From positions 2,294,001 through 2,358,000 of the forward strand of contig NZ_CP110806.1 in assembly GCF_026184235.1 (NCBI RefSeq): a DNA stretch of 64,000 nucleotides. Reading direction: 5' to 3'. Origin of the DNA: Cellulomonas sp. S1-8. Its GTDB lineage: Bacteria > Actinomycetota > Actinomycetes > Actinomycetales > Cellulomonadaceae. Under the pieces are notes generated by a model. The model searched no databases and had not been told where the DNA came from. It saw only the letters and a list, made by a program, of their open reading frames with translations. The translations under genes were made by a program, and so were the position numbers. This document shows positions 7,902-17,670 of the stretch, piece by piece; position 1 is the stretch's first letter, and each line of letters opens with the position of its first letter.

Positions 7902-9488
7902 TCACCGCCTGCGCTTCTCGCGGACCCGCACGGAGATCGAGATGGGCGTGCCCTCGAACCCGAACGTCTCACGCAGGCGGCGCTCGATGAACCGTCGGTA
8001 GGTCGGCTCGAGGAAGCCGGTGGCGAAGATGACGAACCGCGGCGGACGCGTGGAGGCCTGCGTCGCGAACAGGATGCGCGGCTGCTTGCCCCCGCGCAGC
8101 GGGTGCGGGTGCGCGGAGACCAGCTCGCCGAGGAACGCGTTGAGGCGCCCGGTGGAGATGCGGGTGTCCCACGAGGCGAGTGACCGCTCGAGCGCGGGGA
8201 CGAGGCGGTCGGTGTGCCAGCCGGTCTTCGCGGACACGTTGACGCGCGGCGCCCACTGCACCTGGACGAGCTGCTGCTCGATCTCGCGCTCGAGGTACGG
8301 GCGCCGGTCCTCGTCCATGAGGTCCCACTTGTTGTACGCGACGACCAGCGCGCGGCCCGCGTCGATGACGTGCTGGACGATGCGGATGTCCTGCTCGGTC
8401 ATCGGCTCCGAGGCGTCGACGAGGACGACCGCGACCTCGGCCTTGTCGATCGCCGCCTGCGTGCGCAGCGAGGCGTAGAAGTCGGCGCCGGAGGTCTGGT
8501 GCACGCGCCGCCGGATGCCGGCGGTGTCGACGAAGACCCAGGGCTTGCCGCCCAGCGCGACGAGCTCGTCGACGGGGTCGCGCGTCGTGCCGGCGACCTC
8601 GTCGACGACGACGCGCTCGGACCCGACGACCTTGTTGAGCATCGAGGACTTGCCGACGTTGGGCCGGCCGACGAGCGCGACGCGGCGGGGCCCGTCGGGC
8701 AGCGGCACGGCGTGCGCGGACTGCCGCGGCAGGGCGGCCATCGCGGCGTCGAGCAGGTCGCCGGTGCCGCGCCCGTGCAGCGCCGAGATCGGGTGCGGCT
8801 CCCCCAGGCCGAGCGACCACAGGGTGGCGGCGTCGGCCTCGACCGCGGGGCCGTCGACCTTGTTGGCGACGAGCACGACGGGCTTGCCGGAGCGGCGCAG
8901 CAGGCGCACGACCTGCTCGTCGGTGTCCGTGGACCCGACGGTCGCGTCGACGACGAACATGACGGCGTCGGACAGCTCGATCGCGACCTCGGCCTGCTGC
9001 GCGACGCGCTTGTGGATGCCGGCGACGTCGACCTCCCAGCCACCGGTGTCCACGAGCGTGAACCGGCGTCCGGCCCACTCCGCGGGGTAGCTGACCCGGT
9101 CGCGCGTGACCCCGGGGTTGTCCTCGACGACGGCCTCGCGGCGGCCCAGGATGCGGTTGACGAGGGTGGACTTGCCGACGTTCGGGCGTCCGACGACGGC
9201 CAGCACCGGCAGCGAGATCTCGACCTCGCGCTCGTCGCCGTCGAGGCCCTCGCCGCCCAGGAGCGCCAGGTCCTCGTCCGCGAGGTCGTACTCCTCGAGC
9301 CCGGCGCGCAGCGCCCGCTCGCGGTCGGCGTCGTCGACAGACCTGTCGTCGGCCGCAGCCGTCGCCGCGGTGACGTCGGCCGTCGCGTCGTCGTCCCCGG
9401 CCCCTGCGGGCAGCGGCGCGGCAGGCTCGGTCGCGTCGCTCCCGTCGTCGTGCGGGGCGCGAGTCATCGTGGGGTCAGGCTGCTCCAT
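7902..9488 (-). CDS. der: Ribosome biogenesis GTPase Der (EngA)
   Basis: Double GTPase needed for 50S subunit maturation. After an acidic, Ala-rich N-terminal extension of about 90 residues (common in actinobacteria) come GTPase domain 1 ([21 protein letters not shown] switch, DTGGW, NKVD) and domain 2 ([34 protein letters not shown]), then the C-terminal KH-like domain ending VRVREKRRR. About 528 residues from the chosen ATG at 9486-9488, which has AGGGGA upstream; ATG at 9467 is an alternative without a ribosome site. Next gene upstream is plsC, 82 bases away, as in other actinobacteria. Confidence 0.97.
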   Translation of the reverse strand: MEQPDPTMTRAPHDDGSDATEPAAPLPAGAGDDDATADVTAATAAADDRSVDDADRERALRAGLEEYDLADEDLALLGGEGLDGDEREVEISLPVLAVVGRPNVGKSTLVNRILGRREAVVEDNPGVTRDRVSYPAEWAGRRFTLVDTGGWEVDVAGIHKRVAQQAEVAIELSDAVMFVVDATVGSTDTDEQVVRLLRRSGKPVVLVANKVDGPAVEADAATLWSLGLGEPHPISALHGRGTGDLLDAAMAALPRQSAHAVPLPDGPRRVALVGRPNVGKSSMLNKVVGSERVVVDEVAGTTRDPVDELVALGGKPWVFVDTAGIRRRVHQTSGADFYASLRTQAAIDKAEVAVVLVDASEPMTEQDIRIVQHVIDAGRALVVAYNKWDLMDEDRRPYLEREIEQQLVQVQWAPRVNVSAKTGWHTDRLVPALERSLASWDTRISTGRLNAFLGELVSAHPHPLRGGKQPRILFATQASTRPPRFVIFATGFLEPTYRRFIERRLRETFGFEGTPISISVRVREKRRR

Positions 9489-9570
9489 GGGTCCATTGTC
9501 CCCTGCCCCGCGTCCCCGGCCGCACCACGGGGCACCACGGGGCACGGGCGCGCCCGCACCGGCGCCCGCT

Positions 9571-10269
9571 TCAGGTCGTGGAGCGGGGGTCGTCGGACGG
9601 CAGCGCCACCCCGGTCCGCTCCTGCGCCGCGCCGACCAGGTCCGTCATCGCGGCGCGGATCGCGAGCGCGGCGGCGTCGATGGCCGCGCGCCGGGGAAGC
9701 CCCACGCCGGCGACGTCGAGCGGCTCGCCGAACTCCACGACGAGGTCCCGGCGCGGCCCCGGCAGCCCGCGCGAGGACTCCCCCGTGCGCCGCGTGCCGA
9801 GGATCGCGACCGGGACCACGGGGGCGGCGCCGTGGACCGCGAGCCAGGCGGCGCCCCCACGCACCTGCTCGACCGTCCCCCGCCCCCGGGTCCCCTCGGG
9901 GAAGATCCCGATCACACCCCCGCGGCGCAGCACACCGAGCGCCGACTGCAGCGCGGGCCGTCCCATCGTGCGGTCGACGGGGATCTGCCCCGCGCCGCGC
10001 AGGACGACACCCAGGGGTCCGCGGAAGGCCTCGGACTTGACCAGGATGTGCACCCCGCGCGGCGCGGCGCCGATGAGCACCGGACCGTCGAGTGCCATGA
10101 GGTGGTTCGCGGCCAGCACCACCGGTCCGGTGCGCGGCACCCGCTCGGCGCCCGTCACGTGCGTGTCCCACACGACGCGCGCGAGGAGCATGCCCACCCA
10201 CCGCGACCACGCGGGCCCGCGGGTCGACGGGACGTGCGGCTCGGGTGCCGCACCCACGGCCCGGCTCAT
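9571..10269 (-). CDS. plsC: 1-acylglycerol-3-phosphate O-acyltransferase (PlsC-like)
   Basis: Membrane-associated lysophospholipid acyltransferase of 232 residues, using acyl-CoA or acyl-ACP to make phosphatidate or a related lipid. Acyltransferase block I is NHLMALDGP (HX4D catalytic His and Asp intact), block II covers GAGQIPVDR and block III is FPEGTRGRG, followed by a block IV-like VPVAILGT. The ATG at 10267-10269 overlaps the cmk stop (ATGA), so it is coupled to cmk; plsC next to cmk and der is a standard bacterial arrangement. In actinobacteria some of these enzymes act on other lipids, so the exact acceptor is not certain. Confidence 0.9.
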   Translation of the reverse strand: MSRAVGAAPEPHVPSTRGPAWSRWVGMLLARVVWDTHVTGAERVPRTGPVVLAANHLMALDGPVLIGAAPRGVHILVKSEAFRGPLGVVLRGAGQIPVDRTMGRPALQSALGVLRRGGVIGIFPEGTRGRGTVEQVRGGAAWLAVHGAAPVVPVAILGTRRTGESSRGLPGPRRDLVVEFGEPLDVAGVGLPRRAAIDAAALAIRAAMTDLVGAAQERTGVALPSDDPRSTT

Positions 10270-10967
10270 GCGTGCGGCGTCCGCGCCTGCCCGACGACGT
10301 CCAGCACGGCGTCGACGGTCTGCGCGAGGTCCAGGTCGGAGGAGTCCACGGTGACCACGCCGTCGGCCGCGACGTGGAACTGCACGACCATCGAGTCGTC
10401 GGCGTCCCGGCGCACGACCTGGTCGTGCGTCGCCGCGAGCGCGTCCGCGTCGTCGGTGCCGTGCACCTCGCGGGCGCGCCGCGCGAGGCGCGCACCCTCG
10501 TCGGCGGTCAGCAGCACCCGCACGTCCGCGTCGGGGGCGACGACGGTCGTGATGTCCCGCCCCTCGGCGACGACGCCCCGGCCGCCCGACCAGCCGCCGG
10601 TGCGCTCGACGTCGATGAGCGCGCGCTGGCGCCGTCCGAGCTCGGCGCGCACGTCGAGGTTGGTGGCGACCGCGCTGACGCGCGCGGAGATCTCGGTGGT
10701 GCGGATCGCGACGCCCACGTCGTGGCCGTCGACCACCACGGTCGGGCCTGCGGGGTCCAGCCCCATGACCAGCGGCAGGTCCCGCACGGCGTGCGCGACC
10801 GCGAGCTCGTCCGTCAGCGGCACGCCCTGGTCGAGGCACCACCACGTCGCCGCCCGGTACATCGCCCCCGTGTCGAGGTAGGCCAGCCCCAGGCGCCGCG
10901 CGACCTCGCGCGACACGCTGGACTTGCCCGATCCCGACGGTCCGTCCACCGCCACGACGGTGCTCAC
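10266..10967 (-). CDS. cmk: Cytidylate kinase
   Basis: Phosphorylates CMP and dCMP with ATP. 233 residues, normal length. P-loop GPSGSGKSS near residue 10, then DTGAMYRA, a CMP-binding insert with EISARVSAVA and RVSAVATNLDVR, GRDITTVVAP (D and R of substrate binding) and a lid segment ARRAREVHG. The GTG start (10965-10967) overlaps the tyrA stop as GTGA, and its stop overlaps the plsC start, so cmk sits in a tightly coupled run. Confidence 0.96.
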   Translation of the reverse strand: MSTVVAVDGPSGSGKSSVSREVARRLGLAYLDTGAMYRAATWWCLDQGVPLTDELAVAHAVRDLPLVMGLDPAGPTVVVDGHDVGVAIRTTEISARVSAVATNLDVRAELGRRQRALIDVERTGGWSGGRGVVAEGRDITTVVAPDADVRVLLTADEGARLARRAREVHGTDDADALAATHDQVVRRDADDSMVVQFHVAADGVVTVDSSDLDLAQTVDAVLDVVGQARTPHA

Positions 10968-12073
10968 CTCACCAGCCTCCAACCCCGAGCGGTCAGCTCG
11001 GTCTCCAGGTGCTCGGCGCGCGCAGGCAGCACCGAGATCGACGCCATGCCGACGGGTCTGCCCGCGGCGTGCTCCAGCAGCAGGTCCTCCAGGTTCACGC
11101 CGACGTCGCCGACGTCGCCGAGCAGCCGCGCGAGCTCCCCCGGCCGGTCCGGCACCAGCACCGTGACGACCGCGTACTGCCGGTGCGCCCCGCCGTGCTT
11201 GCCGGGGATGCGGGCCACGCCGGTCCCGCCGTCGGCGATGGCCCGCGCGATCGTCGCGAGCGCCCCCGGCTCGACGTCCTCGGGGCCTGCGGCCGCCGCG
11301 GCCAGGTCGAGCGCGCCGACGACCCCGTCCAGGTCCGCGCGCAGCGCGACCAGCACGTCCCGCACCGCACCCGCGTTCGCGGCCAGGATCGACGTCCACA
11401 GCGCCGGGTCGGAGGCCGCGAGGCGTGTCACGTCGCGCAGCCCCTGCCCGGCCAGGGCGAGCGCCGCGTCGTCGACGTCGCGCAGCCGGCCCGCGACCAG
11501 GGAGGACACCAGCTGCGGGACGTGCGACACGGCCGCGACCGCGGCGTCGTGCGCGTCGGCGTCCATCACGACCGGCACCGCGCCCACGTCGACGGCCAGG
11601 TGCCGGACCGCGAGGACGGCGTCCTCCCTGGACGCGCCGGAGCCCGTGATGACCCACGGGCGCCCCAGGAACAGGTCCGGCACCGCGGCGGACGGCCCCG
11701 AGCGCTCCCGCCCCGCCATCGGGTGCGAGCCGACGTACCGCGTGAGGTCCGCCCCCGACGCCCGCAGCTCGGCCAGCACGTGCCCCTTGACGCTCGCGAC
11801 GTCCGTGACGACCGCGTCCGGGTGGTCCGCGAGCGCGGCGACGACGGCACCGGCCGTGACGTCGGGCGGTGCGGCGACCACGACGAGCACGGGCGCGGGC
11901 GACGCGGGTCCGACGGGCGTGCCTGCGCCGACGTCGCGCGCGAGCGCGAGCGCGGTCCGCGACGGGTCGACGAGCTGCACGTCGACGCCGTGCAGCCGCA
12001 GCGCGAGCCCGACGGACGCACCGAGCAGGCCCGTGCCGACGACGCGGACGGGCCCGGTGGTGGCGATGCTCAC
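10964..12073 (-). CDS. tyrA: Prephenate dehydrogenase with C-terminal ACT domain
   Basis: Oxidative decarboxylation of prephenate (NAD-dependent) in tyrosine synthesis. 369 residues: Rossmann nucleotide site VVGTGLLGASVGLAL at the N-terminus, DVASVKGHV, the catalytic-His motif GSHPMAGRERSG near residue 115, an all-helical middle (MDADAHDAAVAAVSHVPQLVSS) and a C-terminal ACT domain (YAVVTVLVPDRPGELARLL) expected to give feedback control by tyrosine. GTG start at 12071-12073 overlaps the rluB stop; its own stop overlaps cmk. Lies inside the rluB-tyrA-cmk-plsC run. Confidence 0.95.
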   Translation of the reverse strand: MSIATTGPVRVVGTGLLGASVGLALRLHGVDVQLVDPSRTALALARDVGAGTPVGPASPAPVLVVVAAPPDVTAGAVVAALADHPDAVVTDVASVKGHVLAELRASGADLTRYVGSHPMAGRERSGPSAAVPDLFLGRPWVITGSGASREDAVLAVRHLAVDVGAVPVVMDADAHDAAVAAVSHVPQLVSSLVAGRLRDVDDAALALAGQGLRDVTRLAASDPALWTSILAANAGAVRDVLVALRADLDGVVGALDLAAAAAGPEDVEPGALATIARAIADGGTGVARIPGKHGGAHRQYAVVTVLVPDRPGELARLLGDVGDVGVNLEDLLLEHAAGRPVGMASISVLPARAEHLETELTARGWRLVR

Positions 12074-12966
12074 ATGCCCACCGCCGTCATGAGCGACCCG
12101 ACCTCCGTCTTCGACAGGACGCGGGTGCGGCCGGTCCGCAGGTCACCGAGGCGGATCGGGCCGATGCGGGTGCGCACGAGCCGCGCCACGGGGTGCCCGA
12201 CCTCCTCGAACACGCGGCGCACGACGCGGTTGCGACCCTCGTGGAGCACGACCTCGACGAGGCTCGCGTGGCTGGCGACCTGCACGATCTTGAACTCGTC
12301 GACCTGCACGCTGCCGTCCTCGAGGTCGATGCCGTGCTTGAGCTGCTGCCCGAGCGCCTCGCGGACACGGCCCTCCACCTCGACGAGGTACGTCTTGGGC
12401 ACGCCGTGGGACGGGTGCGCGAGGCGGTTGGCCAGCTCGCCGTCGTTGGTGAGCAGCAGCAGGCCCTCGGAGTCCGCGTCGAGGCGTCCGACGTGGAACA
12501 GGCGCTCCTCGCGGTTCGCGACGTACTGCGCGAGCGACGGGCGACCCTCGGGGTCGTGCATGGTCGACACGACGCCCACGGGCTTGTTCAGGGCCAGGGT
12601 GATGATCGAGGAGTCGAGCTGCACCCGCATGCCGTCGACGTGCAGGACGGCGGTCAGCGGGTCGACGCGCACGCCGAGCTCGGTGACGACCTGCCCGCCG
12701 ACAGTGACCCGCCCGGCGGCGATGAGGTCCTCGCACGCCCGGCGCGAGCCGAGGCCCGCGGACGCGAGCACCTTCTGCAGGCGCACGCCCTCGGGGTCGT
12801 GCACGTCGATCGGCTCGGGCTGCGACGCGGGGCGGCCGAGCCGGCGTCGCGTACCGCCGCCCGCGCGTCCGCCGGTCCCGCCGGTCCCGCCGCTTCCGCC
12901 GCCCGGGCGACCCGCACCCCCCGGGCGCCCGCCACCCCGGTGGCCACGCGCTCCTGTGCCGCTCAT
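12070..12966 (-). CDS. rluB: 23S rRNA pseudouridine synthase (RluB/RsuA family)
   Basis: Makes pseudouridine in 23S rRNA (expected at the position equivalent to E. coli 2605). 298 residues: a Gly/Arg-rich disordered N-terminus of about 50 residues, an S4 RNA-binding domain (EGVRLQKVLASAGLGSRRACEDLI), then the catalytic domain with GRLDADSEGLLLLTNDG holding the catalytic Asp, and a conserved C-terminus EGRNRVVRRVFEEVGHPVARLVRTRIG. Coupled by ATGA with scpB upstream and GTGA with tyrA downstream. Confidence 0.94.
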   Translation of the reverse strand: MSGTGARGHRGGGRPGGAGRPGGGSGGTGGTGGRAGGGTRRRLGRPASQPEPIDVHDPEGVRLQKVLASAGLGSRRACEDLIAAGRVTVGGQVVTELGVRVDPLTAVLHVDGMRVQLDSSIITLALNKPVGVVSTMHDPEGRPSLAQYVANREERLFHVGRLDADSEGLLLLTNDGELANRLAHPSHGVPKTYLVEVEGRVREALGQQLKHGIDLEDGSVQVDEFKIVQVASHASLVEVVLHEGRNRVVRRVFEEVGHPVARLVRTRIGPIRLGDLRTGRTRVLSKTEVGSLMTAVGM

Positions 12967-13643
12967 CGTGCGTCCTCTCGTCCGGCAGTCGTGTCGATGC
13001 CCTCCAGCGACTCGATGTCCGGCAGGTAGGGCGCCAGCGGGGGCAGCTCGTCGAGGCTCGACAGTCCCATCCGCTCCAGGAAGTATCCCGTGGTCCCGTA
13101 CAGGACTGCACCGGTCGTCACGTCGTGACCCGCCTCGACGACCAGTCCGCGGCTCGCCAGGGTCCGCATGACCCCGTCGACGTTGACCCCGCGCACCCCC
13201 GAGACCTGCCCGCGGCTGACGGGCTGGCGGTACGCGACGACCGCGAGCGTCTCGAGCGCGGCCTGCGTGAGGCGCTGGGTCTGCCCGTCGACGACGAAGC
13301 GTCCGACGACGTCGCCGTAGGCACCGGCCGAGTAGATGCGCCAGCCGTCCCCGGCACGCCGCAGCTCGAAGCCGCGGGGGCGCCCGCCGTCCTCGCCGCG
13401 GTACTCGGCCGCGAGGCGGTCGAGCAGGTCCTCCACCTGCTCGGTGGGCAGCGCGAGGGTCGTGGCCAGCCGGACCGCGGGGATCGGCTCGTCGGCGACC
13501 ATGAGGACGGCCTCCAGCGCCGCGAGCGCGCCGCCGGGCAGCGACTCGACGTCGAACGCGAGCTCGTCGGGCGCCGCGTCGTCGGGCGTGCCGTCCTCGG
13601 CGGTGCCGTCGGCCGCGCCCGGCGCGTCGTCGTGCTCGGTCAT
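12963..13643 (-). CDS. scpB: Segregation and condensation protein B
   Basis: Winged-helix kleisin-associated subunit of the SMC-ScpAB condensin. 226 residues with an acidic leader of about 40; the core holds GGALAALEAVLMVADEPIPAVRLA, FELRRAGDGWRIYS and the diagnostic LTQAALETLAVVAYRQPVSRGQVSGVRGVNVDGVMRTLASRGLV. ATG at 13641-13643 overlaps the scpA stop, matching the 1:2 complex made from a coupled message. Confidence 0.95.
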   Translation of the reverse strand: MTEHDDAPGAADGTAEDGTPDDAAPDELAFDVESLPGGALAALEAVLMVADEPIPAVRLATTLALPTEQVEDLLDRLAAEYRGEDGGRPRGFELRRAGDGWRIYSAGAYGDVVGRFVVDGQTQRLTQAALETLAVVAYRQPVSRGQVSGVRGVNVDGVMRTLASRGLVVEAGHDVTTGAVLYGTTGYFLERMGLSSLDELPPLAPYLPDIESLEGIDTTAGREDAR

Positions 13644-14656
13644 GTCCCGGCCTCCTGGTGCGTGGGTGCCGCGTCGGCCACGGCCACGGGGGGCACGTCG
13701 TCCTCCGCGCGGTCGAAGTCGTCCGAGACCGTGATCTCGCCGTCGTCGCTGCCCGTCCAGCGCACGGTGAGCTCCCCGAGCGCCTCCATCTGGTCGAACG
13801 CGACCACCCCCTCGCGGAACAGCTCGAGCAGGGCGAGGAACCGCACGACGACGACGACCGGCTCGCCCGCGTCGGCGGTCAGCGCACGGAAGGACGTCGC
13901 CCCGTGGTGGCGTAACCGGTCGACGAGCACGGCCGCCTGCTCGCGGACGCTGACGGCGGGGGCGTGCAGGTGGCTCAGGTCGACGCCGGGCGGCAGGGGC
14001 TTGGGGGCCAGCGCCCGGGCGGCGAGGACCGCGAGCTGGTCGGCGCCCATCTGCCACACCAGCTCGGGCAGCAGGGCCGCCAGGTGCGGCTCGAGCTGCA
14101 CGGACCGGCCGTACCGGCGGGCGCCGGCCTCGAGCGCGGCACCCAGGTCCGCCGCCACGACCTTGTACGCGCGGTACTGCAGCAGCCGGGCGAACAGCAG
14201 GTCGCGGGCCTCGAGCAGCTCGAGGTCCTCGGAGTCCTCGACCTGGGCCGAGGGCAGCAGCCGCGCGGCCTTGAGATCGAGCAGCGTCGCGGCGACCAGC
14301 AGGAACTCGCTGGCCTGGGACAGGTCCCAGTCCTTGCCGCCGGCGGCGGCGGCGGCCTCGGCCGTGCGCAGGTGGGCGATGAACTCGTCCGTGACCTGGG
14401 CGAGCGCGATCTCGGTGATGTCGAGCCGGTGCTTGGCGATCAGGCCGAGCAGCAGGTCGAACGGACCGCTGAACACGTCGAGGTGGACCTCGAAGCCGGA
14501 CGACCCGCTCGGTGCGCTCTCCCCCGGCGCACCCGTGCGGACCGCGGCGACGCCCGCCGCTCCCGTGCCGCCCGGCGGCGACGCGGCGTCCGGCCCGTCG
14601 ATGTCGGTGCGCGTCGCGTCCTGCGTGCCGGGCGCGCCGTCAGGCGGCGTCGCCAC
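13640..14656 (-). CDS. scpA: Segregation and condensation protein A (kleisin)
   Basis: Kleisin subunit bridging SMC heads in chromosome condensation. 338 residues: a low-complexity N-terminus of about 50, then the family hallmark FEVHLDVFSGPFDLLLGLIAKHRLDITEIALAQVTDEFI, a long helical middle with GAHLAALLPELVWQ-type helices and a C-terminal winged helix (VVRFLALLELFREGVVAFDQ). GTG start at 14654-14656 overlaps the parA 3' end by 17 bases. The gene order parA-scpA-scpB-rluB is widely conserved. Confidence 0.95.
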   Translation of the reverse strand: MATPPDGAPGTQDATRTDIDGPDAASPPGGTGAAGVAAVRTGAPGESAPSGSSGFEVHLDVFSGPFDLLLGLIAKHRLDITEIALAQVTDEFIAHLRTAEAAAAAGGKDWDLSQASEFLLVAATLLDLKAARLLPSAQVEDSEDLELLEARDLLFARLLQYRAYKVVAADLGAALEAGARRYGRSVQLEPHLAALLPELVWQMGADQLAVLAARALAPKPLPPGVDLSHLHAPAVSVREQAAVLVDRLRHHGATSFRALTADAGEPVVVVVRFLALLELFREGVVAFDQMEALGELTVRWTGSDDGEITVSDDFDRAEDDVPPVAVADAAPTHQEAGT

Positions 14657-15503
14657 GCGCCACGAGCTCGCGCGCGAGCTGGCGGTAGGCCTCGGCGCCC
14701 GCGTGCGTCGGCGCGTACTGGGTGATCGGCTCGGCCGCCACGGTCGCGTCCGGGAACTTCACGGTGCGACCGATGACGGTGTGCAGCAGGGTCTCGCCGA
14801 AGGCCTCCTTGACGCGCGCGACGACCTCACGCGCGTGCAGGGTGCGCGAGTCGTACATGGTCGCCAGGATGCCGTCGACCTCGAGGCGCGGGTTGAGCCG
14901 GTCGCGGACCTTCTCGATGGTCTCGATGAGCAGCGCGACGCCGCGCAGCGCGAAGAACTCGCACTCCAGCGGGATGAGGACGCCGTGCGACGCGGTGAGC
15001 GCGTTGACGGTCAGCAGGCCCAACGACGGCTGGCAGTCGATGAACACGACGTCGTAGTCGTCCATGACGGGCCGCAGCGCGCGCGACAGCACCGACTCGC
15101 GCGCGACCTCCCCGACGAGCTGCACCTCGGCCGCCGAGAGGTCGATGTTGGCGGGCAGCAGGTCCAGGTTCGGCACGGCGGTGTGCCGCAGCACGTCGGC
15201 GATGTCGGAGTCGCGCTCCATCAGCAGGTTGTAGACCGTGCGGTCCAGCTCGTGCGGGCTGATGCCCAGCCCCACCGACGCGGCCCCCTGCGGGTCGAAG
15301 TCGACGATCAGCACGCGGCGGCCGTACTCCGCGAGCGCCGCGGCCAGGTTGATGGTCGTCGTCGTCTTGCCGACGCCGCCCTTCTGGTTGCACATCGCGA
15401 TGACGCGCGCGGGCCCGTGCGACGCCAACGGCGGCGGCACGGGGAAGTGCGGCAGCGGACGCCCCACGGCGTCGAGCTGCTGCTCGGTCGTCTCCTGGCT
15501 CAT
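14640..15503 (-). CDS. ParA-family ATPase (Soj-like, scpA-linked)
   Basis: Deviant Walker-A ATPase of 287 residues. The P-loop is CNQKGGVGKTTTTINLAAAL with the signature lysine, followed by DFDPQGAASVGLG, DCQPSLGLLTVNAL (Walker B) and the family C-terminal region. No parB lies beside it, and its place upstream of scpAB marks it as the second, non-oriC ParA common in actinobacteria, probably linked to chromosome organisation. Start taken as ATG 15501-15503 (MSQETTEQ) with GGTGAG upstream; an in-frame start 13 codons earlier exists. Confidence 0.9.
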   Translation of the reverse strand: MSQETTEQQLDAVGRPLPHFPVPPPLASHGPARVIAMCNQKGGVGKTTTTINLAAALAEYGRRVLIVDFDPQGAASVGLGISPHELDRTVYNLLMERDSDIADVLRHTAVPNLDLLPANIDLSAAEVQLVGEVARESVLSRALRPVMDDYDVVFIDCQPSLGLLTVNALTASHGVLIPLECEFFALRGVALLIETIEKVRDRLNPRLEVDGILATMYDSRTLHAREVVARVKEAFGETLLHTVIGRTVKFPDATVAAEPITQYAPTHAGAEAYRQLARELVARGDAA

Positions 15504-15611
15504 CGGCTCACCATCTGCTCCCCGTCGCCCGTCCGGGCCCACCTCGCGGACAACCTACCCGAGCCCGACCCTCCAGCCGGGTGCGACAGACCGTGCGGCG
15601 CACGATCCGCC

Positions 15612-16544
15612 TCACCGGGCACGCGGGTGGCTCGCGGCGTACACCTCGCGCATCGTCTCGGCCGTGACCATCGTGTAGACCTGCGTGGTCGTCACCGACG
15701 CGTGCCCCAGCAGCTCCTGCACGACGCGCACGTCGGCGCCGCCGGCCAGCAGGTGGGTCGCGAACGAGTGGCGCAACGTGTGCGGGGACACGTGGGCCGC
15801 CCCCAGCCCGGCGCGCTCGGCGGCCGTGCGCAGCACCGCCCACGCCGACTGCCGGCTCAGCGGTGCGCCGCGGGTGTTGAGGAAGATCGCGGCGTTGCCG
15901 CGCCCGGCGGCCGCGAGCGCGGGGCGGCCCCGCACGAGGTACGCCTCGACCGCCTGCGCGGCGTAGGTGCCGACGGGCACGACCCGTTCCTTGCCGCCCT
16001 TGCCGAGCAGCCGCACCGCCGACCGGCCGGGCGTCAGGTCCAGGTCGTCCACGTCGAGGCCGACGGCCTCGGAGATACGGGCCCCGGTGGAGTAGACGAG
16101 CTCGAGCAGCGCGCGGTCCCGCAGCGGCACCGGGCCGTCGCCGAGAGCCGCGGCGTCGAGGAGCCGGCCGACGTCGTCGACCGAGATCGCCTTGGGCAGC
16201 CGGCGCGGCTGCGCGGGGGGGCGCACGGCCGCGGCGGCATCCGTGGGCGCGAGCCCGTCGAGCGCGAGGAACCGGTGCCACCCGCGCAGCGCGACGATGC
16301 TGCGGGCCGCCGACGACGGGGACAGGACCGCGCGCCCGTCGGACCCCGTGCGCAGCACGAGCACGAAGTCCTCGACGTCCCGCTCGGTGATCTGCGCGGG
16401 CTCGCCGCGTCCCAGGGAGAGCAGGTGCTCGACGTACCGGGTCAGGTCCCGGCGGTACGCCGCGAGCGTGTGCGTGGCCAGGCCCCGCTCGACGGCCAGG
16501 TGGGCCAGGTACCCCTCGAGCGCGGCGGTCAGTCGGTCGGCCAC
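15612..16544 (-). CDS. xerD: Site-specific tyrosine recombinase XerD
   Basis: With XerC resolves chromosome dimers at dif near the division septum. 310 residues. N-terminal SAM-like core-binding domain ([15 protein letters not shown]), C-terminal catalytic domain with the Arg in [12 protein letters not shown], Lys in [12 protein letters not shown], His-x-x-Arg in [11 protein letters not shown], His in [14 protein letters not shown] and nucleophile Tyr in the last motif. Position beside parA-scpAB is the normal place for xerD in actinobacteria. GTG start at 16542-16544; the ctaB stop is only ten bases upstream. Confidence 0.95.
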   Translation of the reverse strand: MADRLTAALEGYLAHLAVERGLATHTLAAYRRDLTRYVEHLLSLGRGEPAQITERDVEDFVLVLRTGSDGRAVLSPSSAARSIVALRGWHRFLALDGLAPTDAAAAVRPPAQPRRLPKAISVDDVGRLLDAAALGDGPVPLRDRALLELVYSTGARISEAVGLDVDDLDLTPGRSAVRLLGKGGKERVVPVGTYAAQAVEAYLVRGRPALAAAGRGNAAIFLNTRGAPLSRQSAWAVLRTAAERAGLGAAHVSPHTLRHSFATHLLAGGADVRVVQELLGHASVTTTQVYTMVTAETMREVYAASHPRAR

Positions 16545-16554
16545 GTCCGCGACG

Positions 16555-17670
16555 TCACAGCGGGAGGAAGACGTCCACCGCGATCGCGACGGACAGCAGC
16601 GTGAGGTAGGTGATGGAGCCGTGGAACACCGTCATGGCCTTCAGGGGCCGGTGCTGGTGGTCCTTCGCGCGGCGCAGCAGCCCGATGCACAGCCACAGGA
16701 ACCACGCGCCGAGGACGGCCGCGACCACGGCGTACACCCACGTCATGCCGCCGACGGGCACCAGCAGCAGCGAGCAGGCGATCATCGCGAGCGTGTAGAG
16801 GATCATCTCGCGGGCGACCCGGGTGTCGGCGGCCACGACGGGGAGCATGGGCACGCCCGCGGCGGCGTAGTCGCGCCGGAACTTCATCGACAGCGGCCAG
16901 TAGTGCGGCGGCGTCCAGAAGAACACGACGCCGAACAGCAGCACCGCCTCCCACGAGACGCCCCCGGTGACCGCGGACCACCCGATGACGACGGGCATGC
17001 ACCCGGCGGCACCGCCCCACACGATGTTCTGCGGGGTGCGGCGCTTGAGGATCATCGTGTAGCCGACGACGTAGATGAGGATCGCCGCGGCGGTGAACAC
17101 CGCTGAGGCGGGGTTCACCGCGAACCACAGCCACGCGAGGGAGAGCGCACCGAGGACGAGGCCGAACACCAGCGCGGCGCGCGGCGAGATCCGGCCGGTG
17201 ACGATCGGCCGGCGGCGCGTGCGGTCCATCACCTGGTCGATGTCGCGGTCGAGGTACTGGTTGAGGGTGTTGGCCGCGCCCGCCGCGCCCGCACCGCCGA
17301 CGAGGGTCGCCACGACCAGGCCCAACGGCGGGAACCCGCGCGCGGCGAGGAACATCGTCGGGATCGTGGTGATGAGCAGCAGCTCGATGACGCGCGGCTT
17401 GGTCAGCGCCACGTAGCCCGCGACGGTGTGCAGGGTCGCCGCCCAGCGTCGCGCGGGACGACCGCTCCCGTCCCCGGGGTCCGGCGCGCCCACCGGCGTC
17501 CGAGCGCCGTCCACCGGGACCGCCGGGCCGGTGATCGTCCCGGGCAGGCTCGCGTCGGCGGCCGCGGGGGTGGAGAGGCGCACGCGCTTCGGTATCCGTT
17601 CGGGAGGGCGGACGGGACGGTGGACGACCGTTCGCACGGCGTCGGGCGGGACCGAGGTCCCGCCCGTCAT
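16555..17670 (-). CDS. ctaB: Protoheme IX farnesyltransferase (heme O synthase)
   Basis: UbiA-family polytopic membrane prenyltransferase attaching a farnesyl group to heme B for cytochrome oxidase assembly. About nine membrane helices. The prenyl-diphosphate/Mg site is [19 protein letters not shown] with conserved Asn and Asp residues, and the second Asp motif region lies near [12 protein letters not shown] and [14 protein letters not shown]. From the chosen ATG the protein is 371 residues, with an unusually long polar N-terminus of about 85 before [15 protein letters not shown]; the true start may be further in, since no good ribosome site is seen. Divergent from tkt. Confidence 0.92.
   Translation of the reverse strand: MTGGTSVPPDAVRTVVHRPVRPPERIPKRVRLSTPAAADASLPGTITGPAVPVDGARTPVGAPDPGDGSGRPARRWAATLHTVAGYVALTKPRVIELLLITTIPTMFLAARGFPPLGLVVATLVGGAGAAGAANTLNQYLDRDIDQVMDRTRRRPIVTGRISPRAALVFGLVLGALSLAWLWFAVNPASAVFTAAAILIYVVGYTMILKRRTPQNIVWGGAAGCMPVVIGWSAVTGGVSWEAVLLFGVVFFWTPPHYWPLSMKFRRDYAAAGVPMLPVVAADTRVAREMILYTLAMIACSLLLVPVGGMTWVYAVVAAVLGAWFLWLCIGLLRRAKDHQHRPLKAMTVFHGSITYLTLLSVAIAVDVFLPL

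Noticed and set aside
7895..7972. Longer start for the membrane protein after der
   Set aside because: The extra 26 residues overlap der and look like shadow translation; GTG 7894 just past the der stop fits operon spacing.
13125..16604. 1159-residue plus-strand open frame
   Set aside because: Lies entirely antisense to scpB, scpA, parA and xerD; a by-product of high GC with Arg/Val/Gly-rich, low-information translation.
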